This document shows, one piece after another, positions 52,847-61,733 of a stretch of DNA of 64,000 nucleotides; the stretch's first letter is position 1; each line of letters opens with the position of its first letter. The notes under the pieces are model-generated. The model was not told the origin of the DNA, searched no databases, and was given only the letters and a program-made list of their open reading frames with translations. Source of the stretch: UBA4781 sp963556045 (lineage in GTDB: Bacteria > Chloroflexota > Anaerolineae > Anaerolineales > Anaerolineaceae). The DNA is taken from the NCBI GenBank assembly GCA_963556045.3, contig CAUVYA020000002.1, positions 1,860,001-1,924,000 of the forward strand. Reading direction: 5' to 3'. A program made the translations under genes and the position numbers.

Positions 52847-54130
52847 TCAATCTTCCTGTGTGGGTGTATAGATTCCGACAGTTCTATTCTTCGCTGAGAA
52901 TTGAGTTTGTGAAAATGCCAGAATATCAGCGCTGGATACTGAACGCAGACTTGCCATATAGTTCTCATACCAGCTGTAATTTGCAAAGATGCTGCTGTAT
53001 CCCATCCAAAACGCCTGATTCGTGATATTCTCGCTGCCGTAAGCGAACATAGCTTCTGCCTGCCTGGTGGCGCGTTCGATTTCTGCATCAGATACTATTT
53101 CATGTTGAATTCTATTTACTTCCTCGTCAAATATCTGCAGGGCATCTGCAGGATCAGATCCTGGTTCAAGAGTCAGGATAAAGCTGTATAAGAATGGGTC
53201 AACGGTGGATTGGATACCTCCACTGATGCTGACCGCTACATCTTTTTCAACGAGTGCCTGGTACAAACGGCTGGTACGGTTGGAAATACTGCCACCGCCG
53301 AACATGACCAGAGGTGAAGGACCTGCCAGCAAACTATCAATAACTGCCAGTTTGAAAAAATCAGGATCGTTTGCGCGTGGAGCACGATATGAAATCTGGA
53401 TATACAATGCATCTCCAGGACCTTTCAAGTCAATGCGGTTTTCCTGTGTAGAGATGGGTTCCTGTGGGATGGATTCATCAAGAGGATCAGCATTGGGAAT
53501 TGAAGAAAATCTTTCTTCGATCTTCTTCTTCAATTCGTCTGATTGAAAATCACCAGCAATACACAATATGGCATTGGAAGGCTGGTAATGGGAGCGGTAA
53601 TAGGTATATAACTGGTCCCTGGTGATGGTTTGCAGGTCCTGCAGGGTTCCGATCACATCATGATCGTAGGGATGTACATGGAAGGCTGCTTTTTGGATCG
53701 CTGAATTGAGATGAAATAACGGTTCGTTTTCATTCCCTTCCAGCTCAGAAATGATCACGGTTCTTTCGGCGTTGATCTCTGTTTCGTCGAAAAGGCTGTT
53801 TTGCATCCGATCTGCTTCCAGGTCAAGCGCCAGATCAATCTCAGATGCAGGCAGGGTTTCGAAATAGGTCGTCCAATCAAGGTGGGTCATGGCGTTCCAA
53901 ACACCGCCTACACGTGAAATGGTCTGATCGAGAACATCAATAGGGTATTTATCCGTTCCTTTAAATTGAAGGTGTTCTACCCAGTGAGAGATACCCTGAA
54001 TACCTGCTTTTTCGTTGCGCGAGCCAACCCTGTACCAGATCCACTGGCTGATGATAGGTGTTGTATGAATTTCTTTTAACAAGACCTGCAATCCATTGTG
54101 CAGCTTAAAATCTTTAATATCACTTTGCAT
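52847..54130 (-). CDS. M16-family zinc peptidase, active chain
   Basis: The 427-aa product has the inverted zinc motif HxxEH (His49, Glu52, His53 in SHWVEHLQFKG) and the third ligand region AERTVIISELEG near residue 129. No signal peptide is seen, so it probably acts in the cytosol. It likely pairs with the inactive homologue encoded next. It is first in the operon; upstream, a weak TTGTGT-N17-TAAATA may be its promoter. Confidence 0.9.
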   Translation of the reverse strand: MQSDIKDFKLHNGLQVLLKEIHTTPIISQWIWYRVGSRNEKAGIQGISHWVEHLQFKGTDKYPIDVLDQTISRVGGVWNAMTHLDWTTYFETLPASEIDLALDLEADRMQNSLFDETEINAERTVIISELEGNENEPLFHLNSAIQKAAFHVHPYDHDVIGTLQDLQTITRDQLYTYYRSHYQPSNAILCIAGDFQSDELKKKIEERFSSIPNADPLDESIPQEPISTQENRIDLKGPGDALYIQISYRAPRANDPDFFKLAVIDSLLAGPSPLVMFGGGSISNRTSRLYQALVEKDVAVSISGGIQSTVDPFLYSFILTLEPGSDPADALQIFDEEVNRIQHEIVSDAEIERATRQAEAMFAYGSENITNQAFWMGYSSIFANYSWYENYMASLRSVSSADILAFSQTQFSAKNRTVGIYTPTQED

Positions 54131-54227
54131 GTATGATGGTCCTTATATTGATTATTTAGTTTAAGATAGAATGAAACACAATTCTAATTTATGAGTAAAT
54201 GTTAATACAAAAATTAATGAGGTGTGT

Positions 54228-55547
54228 ATGAATCAGAAAGCTGTCGCAGTAATTGGAGCAGGTCCGGCAGGTTTGTTTGCTGCAAAAACACTGGCAGAGA
54301 ATGAAATAAAAGTCTTTCTATTCAATCGAGATATCCGTCCGGGTGGATTGGCGGAATATGGAATCTATCCTGAAAAATACCGCTTGAAAACCGGGTTACG
54401 AAAACAATTCATGGGTTTTTTACAGAACAAGAATATTCTGTATTTTGGCAATGTGAATATTGGGATTGACAGAGATTATTCAATACCAGACTTGCAAGAA
54501 ATGGGTTTCAGTGCCATTTTGGTTACAGCGGGTGCACAGCAGATCAAACATCTGGGGCTGGAAGGGGAAGATCTCCCCGGAATGTACCATGCCTGGGAGA
54601 TTGTATCCAATTACAACGATTTACCGCCATATTCACAGCAGAAATATCCTATCGGGAAACGTGTGGTAATAGTGGGTGTGGGGAATGTGATGGCAGACAT
54701 TGCCCGCTACTGTATATCCACAGGTGGAGTTGAGGAGATCCTGGCGGTGGCACGCCGGGGACCCGCCGAGATAAAATTCCACGAGACTGAATTTGCCCAT
54801 ATTGCGCAAAATCTGGATCGGAAGGACTTTGAGACTGAGATCAAGCGAGTCTCGCCGCTCATGTTGAAACTGGGGCAGGATCCCAATGAAACCTGGGCTT
54901 TCATCGAGAAAGCCTGCGAGAATTGTGATGACGTCATCTCTTCAACGAACCTGCGCCTGCGTTTTTTGAAATCACCTTCACGGTTTATTGGAGATCGGAA
55001 GAATGGATTGCAGGCGGTTGAATTTATAGAGAACACGTTAATCAAAACAGATCACACTACACGAGCAGAAGCCACTTCCATGAAAACGATCTTTGAAGCA
55101 GATACAGCAATTCTGGCGGTTGGCTCGTCGGTGGATACAGGGATCGGTTTGCCGGTGGATAGATTTGAATATTCTGTAAGTGCATTCCCTGAATATCCTC
55201 AAGAGGGGTTATCGTATGAGATTCTGGATCCCGGGTTAAAGAAGAATATCCCGGGCATTTTTGTTGCCGGATGGTCTAGACTGGCAAGCTACGGCTTGGT
55301 AGGGATCAGTGGAAGGGATGGAACGCGGGGCGCACAGGCAGTTCTTGCCTATTTACAGGATCACGGAAAACAGATAGATTTCGAAAAAATTGAAGATCAA
55401 TTGCGTACATCAGAAAAACCGACCGTAGACAGGGCAATGGTGGATGATCTATTATCGATCGAAGCAGAAATCGCAAACCAGAAGGGATTACCTGATTATA
55501 AATATTCGACGAACAAAGAAATGCTTTCAGCGCTCAGAGTCGGATGA
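54228..55547 (+). CDS. FAD-dependent NAD(P)H oxidoreductase, adrenodoxin-reductase-like
   Basis: The 439-aa flavoprotein has an N-terminal FAD site (VIGAGPAGLFAAKTL), an NAD(P) site in the middle (VVIVGVGNVMADIARYC) and a late FAD motif (GIFVAGWSRLASYGLVGISGRDG). The order fits the FprA/adrenodoxin reductase and glutamate synthase small-subunit group. The likely role is electron transfer between NAD(P)H and ferredoxin. The start is ATG at 54228 with GAGG before it; TTG/GTG upstream at 54222 is less likely. The end overlaps the convergent membrane-protein gene by 21 nt. Confidence 0.82.
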   Translation: MNQKAVAVIGAGPAGLFAAKTLAENEIKVFLFNRDIRPGGLAEYGIYPEKYRLKTGLRKQFMGFLQNKNILYFGNVNIGIDRDYSIPDLQEMGFSAILVTAGAQQIKHLGLEGEDLPGMYHAWEIVSNYNDLPPYSQQKYPIGKRVVIVGVGNVMADIARYCISTGGVEEILAVARRGPAEIKFHETEFAHIAQNLDRKDFETEIKRVSPLMLKLGQDPNETWAFIEKACENCDDVISSTNLRLRFLKSPSRFIGDRKNGLQAVEFIENTLIKTDHTTRAEATSMKTIFEADTAILAVGSSVDTGIGLPVDRFEYSVSAFPEYPQEGLSYEILDPGLKKNIPGIFVAGWSRLASYGLVGISGRDGTRGAQAVLAYLQDHGKQIDFEKIEDQLRTSEKPTVDRAMVDDLLSIEAEIANQKGLPDYKYSTNKEMLSALRVG

Positions 55548-56051
55548 ACGAGGCATTTTCGGAAAAATTCTGATTCTGGGAAAAGGGATCATCAGGAGAA
55601 ACCCAAAAGCAATGGTATATTCCCCGATCACAATGCCCAATACCTGCCATTCACCCAGATAAGGAAGTGATTCCGGGTAAGGGTGGCTGCCAAATCCAAA
55701 AAAATCAGCCAGTGCCGAGAAAATTGCGATGACCAATCCTGTGCTGATGAAACGCATACCGATTTCCGCGGCAATGCTGAGGGGTTTACCCTGCCACAGG
55801 GTGCGCATATTGAGATAGCCGCCCAGGCAGAAAAGACCCAGACCGACAACGCTCACGGTGATCTGGATAAATCCGATCACGGGACTGCGATCCATCTGGA
55901 AAATATCAGGTCGAATTCCAAGGACAAAAATCGCAAACCCAATGAAAGTAACAATCAGGTTCCAGCGCACACGATTTTTAAATGTATCGCCATTTGAATT
56001 GGTTTCGGTAGAATTTGTGAGGGAATTATTTTGCGGCATTTCTAAACCCAT
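55527..56051 (-). CDS. Small integral membrane protein of unknown function
   Basis: The 174-aa product has a polar N-terminus (about 1-25) and four hydrophobic helices (about 30-46, 60-80, 97-117, 135-157), with a basic end. No family is recognised. The start is ATG at 56051 or 56039; a TATAAT lies 12 nt before 56051, so the leader would be very short. The end overlaps the flavoprotein gene on the other strand. Confidence 0.6.
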   Translation of the reverse strand: MGLEMPQNNSLTNSTETNSNGDTFKNRVRWNLIVTFIGFAIFVLGIRPDIFQMDRSPVIGFIQITVSVVGLGLFCLGGYLNMRTLWQGKPLSIAAEIGMRFISTGLVIAIFSALADFFGFGSHPYPESLPYLGEWQVLGIVIGEYTIAFGFLLMIPFPRIRIFPKMPRSSDSER

Positions 56052-56082
56052 GTTAGTAGATTTATTATAGTCGTGAATTAAA

Positions 56083-56103
56083 GAGCGCGTTATAAACGCG
56101 CTC
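56083..56103 (-). terminator. Probable terminator after the S1-domain gene
   Basis: A perfect 8-bp GC-rich stem (GAGCGCGT/ACGCGCTC) with a TATAA-type loop lies about 40 nt after the gene on the minus strand. Its T-tail is short (TTTAATT). Confidence 0.6.
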
Positions 56104-56141
56104 CAATTCTATTGCCTATGATACGCTTGTGAAAAACAAAT

Positions 56142-57527
56142 TTATTCAGGCTCTTGAGGAGTGTCCTCATCCTCTGTTTTCACATCTTCAGGTTTCTCAT
56201 CGGATTTTTCAGCTTCAGATTTTTCAGCTTCAGATTTCTCATCCTCGGGTTTCTCATCCTCGGGTTTCTCATCTTCAGGTTTCTCAGCCTCTACCTCATC
56301 AGTATCTGCCATACTCACATGAATATCACTATTTTGCAATTCCTGCTTGAGCAGTTTCATATCCATGTCTGCGTAAGCGGCAGATTCCACTCTACGTAAG
56401 CTCAGTCCGATGCGGTGAGAATCCGGTTCGATCTTGATGATGCGTAAGGTGACATTTTCACCATCATGCAGTACTTCTTTTGGATGAGTGATGTGCGCAT
56501 CACTGATCTCGGAAATATGAACCAGTCCTTCGATATCATCCTGTATTTTTGCGAAAGCGCCGAATTTTGTCAGATTGGTGATGGTTGCTTCAACCAGCAT
56601 ACCAACTTTAAGATTCTCGACTTTGTTTACCCACGGATCATCTTCAAGCTGACGGATGGACAGACCTATTCGTTTTTTATCTTCGTCAATACTGATGACC
56701 TTTACATTAACGCTCTGCCCAACCTTGAACTTCTCGGAAGGATCACTGATCTCGTCCCAGGAAAGTTCGGATACATGCACTAATCCATCTGCCCCGTTGA
56801 CGTTCACAAAAACGCCAAAGTTGGCGACACTGGTGATCTTTCCGGCAACAACATCACCGATATTCAGATCTTCAATGACCTTTTCTCGAATGGAATCTCG
56901 CGTTTCACCGCAGGCTAACCGTTCTGAGAGGATCAAACGTCGTCGATCGCGATCGACTTCAATTACACTGACCTCGATATCCTCAGCGACCATTTTCCCA
57001 TAGCGTTCTTCAGGTGTGTTGCCAGCAGCATCTTTCAGTCTCTCATAGCTCAATTGAGATGAGGGAACAAAACCATGCAGTTTACCAAAAGCGACCAGTA
57101 AACCACCTTTGTTGTAACCGGCGATTTTACCTTTGTACGTTTCTTTGTCCTTGAAAACTTTCTCAGCTTTGTCCCAGCTGGTTTCTTCCAGGGCGCGGAC
57201 GTAAGAAAGCAGTAAATTTCCGTTGGAATCCTCGACAGTGATGACATAGACAGGTAGTTCCTGCCCTACTTCCAGACTGGCAAACTCTTCCGGTGGAATT
57301 AACTCAAATTCCCGACCACTAATAAGACCTTCCGATTTTGCGCCAACACCGATAAGGATCTGACCAGGAGAAATGCTCGCAATAGTACCGGTTCGAATTT
57401 CCCCAGCTTTAGGTAGATCGATGCCGAGCCCCTCCTTTTCCAGCAATGAGGCCATATTTGTGATCTTCTCATCACTGTTGTTCGTATTATTTTCCCCAAT
57501 GGGGGTTTTAGCATCGTTTTGTACCAT
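56142..57527 (-). CDS. S1 RNA-binding-domain protein (ribosomal protein S1-like) with acidic tail
   Basis: The 461-aa product has four S1 domains (about 40-110, 125-195, 212-282, 298-370; marks such as GDVVAGKITSVANFGVFVNVNGADGLVHVSELSW and AFAKIQDDIEGLVHISEIS). This matches the four-domain S1 of many non-proteobacteria, which helps mRNA bind the ribosome. The last 50 residues are made of PEDEK/SEAEK repeats, strongly acidic. A good promoter lies just upstream. It is downstream of secA on the same strand. Confidence 0.87.
   Translation of the reverse strand: MVQNDAKTPIGENNTNNSDEKITNMASLLEKEGLGIDLPKAGEIRTGTIASISPGQILIGVGAKSEGLISGREFELIPPEEFASLEVGQELPVYVITVEDSNGNLLLSYVRALEETSWDKAEKVFKDKETYKGKIAGYNKGGLLVAFGKLHGFVPSSQLSYERLKDAAGNTPEERYGKMVAEDIEVSVIEVDRDRRRLILSERLACGETRDSIREKVIEDLNIGDVVAGKITSVANFGVFVNVNGADGLVHVSELSWDEISDPSEKFKVGQSVNVKVISIDEDKKRIGLSIRQLEDDPWVNKVENLKVGMLVEATITNLTKFGAFAKIQDDIEGLVHISEISDAHITHPKEVLHDGENVTLRIIKIEPDSHRIGLSLRRVESAAYADMDMKLLKQELQNSDIHVSMADTDEVEAEKPEDEKPEDEKPEDEKSEAEKSEAEKSDEKPEDVKTEDEDTPQEPE
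56193..56288 (-). repeat. Tandem repeat coding for the acidic tail of the S1-like protein
   Basis: About 96 nt hold near-repeats of 15 nt that code for PEDEK (three times), SEAEK (twice) and a shorter SDEK. The pattern recalls the Asp/Lys repeat tail of S2 in this window. Confidence 0.85.
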
Positions 57528-57568
57528 AATATATTAATCACTCCATCCGTGCGATTATGAATAGCACG

Positions 57569-57597
57569 ATTATAAGGGGTATTGGTTCGGTTGACAA
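57569..57597 (-). promoter_or_regulatory. Sigma-70 promoter of the S1-like gene
   Basis: The minus strand reads TTGTCA (57597-57592), 17 nt, TATAAT (57574-57569). The start near 57562 gives a leader of about 35 nt. Confidence 0.75.
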
Positions 57598-57627
57598 CCC
57601 CTGTGGAAAACCAAGCGTATAGATGAC

Positions 57628-60600
57628 TTACCTGCGTCGTCGACGCTTTTTATTCTTAGAATTATCTTGTTCGCTTTTTTGAGAGGGCAGAGGAGCAGAA
57701 GGGATTTCCGGTTTTCGCTGAACAGGCTGTAACCGGAATATCTGACTCATCACACCTAATCGTATATTCGCCAACAATTCACGGAACATATCTGAAGATT
57801 GGCTTTTGTATTGAACCAGTGGATCTCGCTGCGCATACGCTTCCATTCCAATAGACACACGCAGCGCTTCCATCTGTGTGAGGTGTTCCACCCATATGCT
57901 GGTGATATTGTTGAGCAGCACATGACGGCGCAACATGGTTTGAACGTTCTGCCCCAGCACATTTTGAAGCAAAGATTGGTTTTCTTCACTCAAATCCCTG
58001 ACCGGTATGTCGGCGATTTGCTCAAAAATTTGTGGAGATAGAATCTGCTGCATTTTCCCGGATAGCGAAGCATTCAATTGCCGCAAGGTCGTCTCCGTTT
58101 GGGATAAACGGTACAGTTCAAATGAACCATAACTGTTCTTTTGCTTTACGCTGATATCCTGCAGGTGGTGCATGATATCGGTGATCAGCGTTTCCGATTT
58201 CATCCCTGTAATTTGCTCGGCAGCGTAAAAAACATAATTAAGCAGTAGAACTTGTTTAAGCATACGCTGATGATTTTGCGGGTTGATTGCAACCCGCTTT
58301 CCATTGGAAATATTGAAGAGAGTAGAGATTATCCACTGTTCCGACGGATCTTCATCACCCAGGTCTCGCACAGATTTTTCGATATTCTTCGCAATCTCTG
58401 ATTGACCGTTATTCACAGATTCGATTTTTCGATCAAACAGATTTCCAAGTTCAGATAAATAATATTCCTTTACTGTCTTCCAATCGCCGGGAGCTGACTG
58501 TGTGGGAGCAAGAGTGGTTTGATCGCCAATCCGCTTGTTGATCGTGAATGAAACTCTGTTTAGATACAGCGTAAATAACGCCGATGCGAACTGTTCTTTG
58601 AGTGATCGCACCGCGTCACGTTCTCCATTCATGAGCGCCTGAGCTGCATTTTGATCGATCTGCAGACGAATATGGGCATAGAATTGCAATTGCTGCTTGA
58701 ATTCCCTGGCGTCCATTGCGTTTGCATCCCCTGCTTGCACGCCGTCCAGGAACGTTTCCAGATCATCCATACGTTCGCGGTATTGATTCTCATATGCGTC
58801 TGCACTGTTATCAATGAAAGCAGCGATATTTTCCAGGGCGTATTTTTTCTCTGCCTCAATAACATCGGTGGCAAAGCGGATGAGATTGGCGATGCGTTTG
58901 CCTTCATTCTCTTCCTTCATGCCTTCTATCATGTATTTACTGAGCAACAGATAGGAATAAGAGGGAATATAGATATCTCTCTCGGCGTTGATCATGGTGG
59001 GTTGGATTTCATCCAGAAAAGCACATAATTTCCAGGGCGAGGGATTTTCATCCAGGCTGGCAGGCACTCGTCTTTGCAGCTCGCTTTCTACCATTCCCCA
59101 GATATCATCAGAAAGATCCTCTTTTGCAATAGCTTTTTCTCGTTCACCATATATGCGAGTGCGCTGGTCATTGAGAACATCATCGTACTCAAGTAGATGT
59201 TTTCGAATGTCAAAATTATAGCCCTCAACCCGCTCCTGCGATTGTTCTACCAACCGTCCGATCATGCGATTTTCGATGGGCAGTGATTTATCGAGTTTGA
59301 AGAAATTCATCAGACTTTCAACCCGCTCACCACCGAATAGACGCATCAGATCGTCTTCAAGGGAGAGGAAAAAACGGGAAGATCCCGGATCGCCCTGACG
59401 GGCAGCACGACCGCGCAGCTGGTTATCGATCCGTCGTGCTTCGTGGCGTTCCGAACCAATCACGTGCAGTCCTCCTATTTCTCGTACTTTACGAAGATTG
59501 ACAAGGTACTCAAGGAAGGTTTGCACACTTTGTTCTTGATCCTGATATTGTTCGGGAGATAATTGCCGCAGCGCTTCTTCCATATCTGCGTAGCTCATAT
59601 CATAAGGATCAATTTGATTGGAATTCAACGCCTGGACCACATCACTCAAGATATGTTCTTCCAGGTCTCCGCCTAATTTTATATCTACACCGCGCCCCGC
59701 CATATTCGTGGCGATGGTCACAGCGCCATACGCGCCTGCCCCGGCGATGATCTGAGATTCCTCATCATGCTTTAACGCATTAAGCACTTTATGCACGATG
59801 CCAGCATTGAGAATTTGCTGCAATCTGGGTTTATCGCTTTCTGGCAATTGTAAAAAACGAACCAGAATATCCATGTTCTCAGGACTTTCTGGACTGATGG
59901 AGCCCACATCGCTTTTTTGAGCGAAATCTCGCAGGATAGCAGGCGAAAGCGATTCGAGAGGATTATTCAGTTCCTCCAATTCAGGGATTGCTCGTTCCTC
60001 ATCTGTAATCCCAAATTTCTCACGCCAGCGTGCTTTCAAGATCAAAATTTGCATAAGCAAGCGCAGAGCATCTCTTTTCAGGCGAGAGGATAACTCTTCT
60101 GAGTGAACAATGGAGGTTGTACCCACCAATTGTGGGCGACCGATGGCGTTGTAACGAACAATTTCGAGACAGATTGCACGTAATTTTGATTCTCGTGTCT
60201 GGTATACGATATCAGGGTAATCTTTTCTTTTCCAGAATACTTCTTTCTGATCCTGGTCATCTTTATATGTATAGGTTGTGTAGGGATAACCTTCGGCATC
60301 TTTTTTCTCAAAGATATTCAGGTCAGTATCACTCAAACTGGCTGCATAATCCAGATTGGTGGGAATTGGGGTAACTTCCAACCCATAGATCGTGTAAAAC
60401 TCCTCGGCTTCCGTAAGCGCTGTGCCGGTCATCCCTGCTAATTTTCCATACATGCGGAAATAGTTCTGCAGGGTGATTGTGGCTTGTGTGATGTTTTCCG
60501 CGTTTACACGAACGCCTTCTTTGGCTTCTACCGCTTGATGCAGCCCTTCAGACCAGCGCCTGCCGGGCATTAACCGTCCGGTAAATTCATCAACGATTAC

Positions 60601-61638
60601 GATTTCATTATTCTGGACGATGTAATCTTTGTTTCTGTGGAAAAGCAGTTTAGCTTTTAGGGCTTGTTCAAGATACCCAAGCAGACGTGCTTGCTCTGGA
60701 GTAATATCTTCCGGGCGATCCGGGTCGCGTAAGGTAGTGTTGAGCAATTCTTCAACATGCACCTCTCCAATTTCCGTGAGGGCGACACTGTGGTCTTTCT
60801 CGCTGAAATCGTAATCATCTTCATTTAATTGATTGACGACTTTTGCCATTTGTTCATACCAGGCGATATCCTCGGAGGCTTTTCCTGAAATGATCAGTGG
60901 TGTACGCGCTTCGTCAATCAAAATGTTGTCAATTTCATCTACGATTGCATAGTAATGCCCACGTTGAACACGATCTTCCAGTCGATTGACGAGATTATCG
61001 CGCAAGTAGTCAAAGCCGAATTCGTTATTGGTTCCATAGGTGATATCCGCCAGATAGGCTTCTCGCCTTGAAACCAGCTCGAGCTGGTCATCCTCTTCTT
61101 TCGGAGAGCGTTTATCGAGCGCGACTCGAAAAGCCATACGCCCATTTTCAGTTCGGTTTGCCATTTGAAGAACACCTACACTGAGACCTAGGGTATTGTA
61201 AATAGGCGCCATCCAGCGCGCATCACGCCGCGCGAGATAATCGTTCACAGTAACAAGATGAACTCCTTTTTCGTAAAGGGCGTTTAAGTAAAGAGGCAGG
61301 GTGGCAACAAGAGTTTTGCCTTCACCGGTACGCATTTCTGCGATTTTTCCCTCATGCATGACAATGCCACCGATCATCTGAACATCGTAATGGCGAAGCC
61401 CAATGGTGCGTTTACTGGCTTCACGCACTGCTGCAAAGGCATCCGGGAGGATATCCAGGATATCTTTCTCTTCCTTTACATGTTGTTTAAAGAAAGTTGT
61501 TTTTGAAGATAATTCTTCATCACTCATTGCCTCATATACCTTCTCAAGACTATTGATCTTCTCGAGATAAGGTGCGTATTTAATAAAATCTTTTAAGGAT
61601 GAAGTTTTGGATGCTTTTTTAAATTTCTTTTTAGCCAT
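57628..61638 (-). CDS. secA: Preprotein translocase ATPase SecA, extra-long form
   Basis: The export motor is 1336 aa, against about 840-900 in model bacteria. Walker A RTGEGKT is at 103-109, Walker B VDEID at 233-237, and motif VI lies in IDNQLRGRAARQGDPGSS near 737-754. Extra segments are about 430-472 and 528-612 (in the second nucleotide-binding region), about 660-715, and a large one in the helical scaffold/wing part between about 830 and 1265. The C-terminus is basic (KNKKRRRRR) and lacks the Cys-rich zinc end. ATPase motifs look intact, so it should work. AAGGA precedes the ATG. Confidence 0.95.
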   Translation of the reverse strand: MAKKKFKKASKTSSLKDFIKYAPYLEKINSLEKVYEAMSDEELSSKTTFFKQHVKEEKDILDILPDAFAAVREASKRTIGLRHYDVQMIGGIVMHEGKIAEMRTGEGKTLVATLPLYLNALYEKGVHLVTVNDYLARRDARWMAPIYNTLGLSVGVLQMANRTENGRMAFRVALDKRSPKEEDDQLELVSRREAYLADITYGTNNEFGFDYLRDNLVNRLEDRVQRGHYYAIVDEIDNILIDEARTPLIISGKASEDIAWYEQMAKVVNQLNEDDYDFSEKDHSVALTEIGEVHVEELLNTTLRDPDRPEDITPEQARLLGYLEQALKAKLLFHRNKDYIVQNNEIVIVDEFTGRLMPGRRWSEGLHQAVEAKEGVRVNAENITQATITLQNYFRMYGKLAGMTGTALTEAEEFYTIYGLEVTPIPTNLDYAASLSDTDLNIFEKKDAEGYPYTTYTYKDDQDQKEVFWKRKDYPDIVYQTRESKLRAICLEIVRYNAIGRPQLVGTTSIVHSEELSSRLKRDALRLLMQILILKARWREKFGITDEERAIPELEELNNPLESLSPAILRDFAQKSDVGSISPESPENMDILVRFLQLPESDKPRLQQILNAGIVHKVLNALKHDEESQIIAGAGAYGAVTIATNMAGRGVDIKLGGDLEEHILSDVVQALNSNQIDPYDMSYADMEEALRQLSPEQYQDQEQSVQTFLEYLVNLRKVREIGGLHVIGSERHEARRIDNQLRGRAARQGDPGSSRFFLSLEDDLMRLFGGERVESLMNFFKLDKSLPIENRMIGRLVEQSQERVEGYNFDIRKHLLEYDDVLNDQRTRIYGEREKAIAKEDLSDDIWGMVESELQRRVPASLDENPSPWKLCAFLDEIQPTMINAERDIYIPSYSYLLLSKYMIEGMKEENEGKRIANLIRFATDVIEAEKKYALENIAAFIDNSADAYENQYRERMDDLETFLDGVQAGDANAMDAREFKQQLQFYAHIRLQIDQNAAQALMNGERDAVRSLKEQFASALFTLYLNRVSFTINKRIGDQTTLAPTQSAPGDWKTVKEYYLSELGNLFDRKIESVNNGQSEIAKNIEKSVRDLGDEDPSEQWIISTLFNISNGKRVAINPQNHQRMLKQVLLLNYVFYAAEQITGMKSETLITDIMHHLQDISVKQKNSYGSFELYRLSQTETTLRQLNASLSGKMQQILSPQIFEQIADIPVRDLSEENQSLLQNVLGQNVQTMLRRHVLLNNITSIWVEHLTQMEALRVSIGMEAYAQRDPLVQYKSQSSDMFRELLANIRLGVMSQIFRLQPVQRKPEIPSAPLPSQKSEQDNSKNKKRRRRR

Positions 61639-61658
61639 TGGATTCCTTTGCGTGTGCG

Positions 61659-61667
61659 ATTATAGCA
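61659..61667 (-). promoter_or_regulatory. Extended -10 promoter of secA
   Basis: The minus strand reads TGCTATAAT (61667-61659), a TGn-TATAAT extended -10, giving a start near 61652 and a leader of about 14 nt. No good -35 is seen. Upstream, CAGGGG/CCCCTG and CTGAA/TTCAG arms form a nested hairpin that could end lpd transcripts but lacks a T-tail. Confidence 0.6.
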
Positions 61668-61733
61668 CAGGGGTTAATACTGAAGGACAATGGGCTTTCA
61701 GCATACGCATCAATTCCCCTGACTGATAATGTC

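Noticed and set aside
52843..53088. Upstream extension of the inactive M16 frame.
   Set aside because: It lies within the 3' end of the first M16 gene in another frame, and the ATG at 52842 has a ribosome site and begins the fold.
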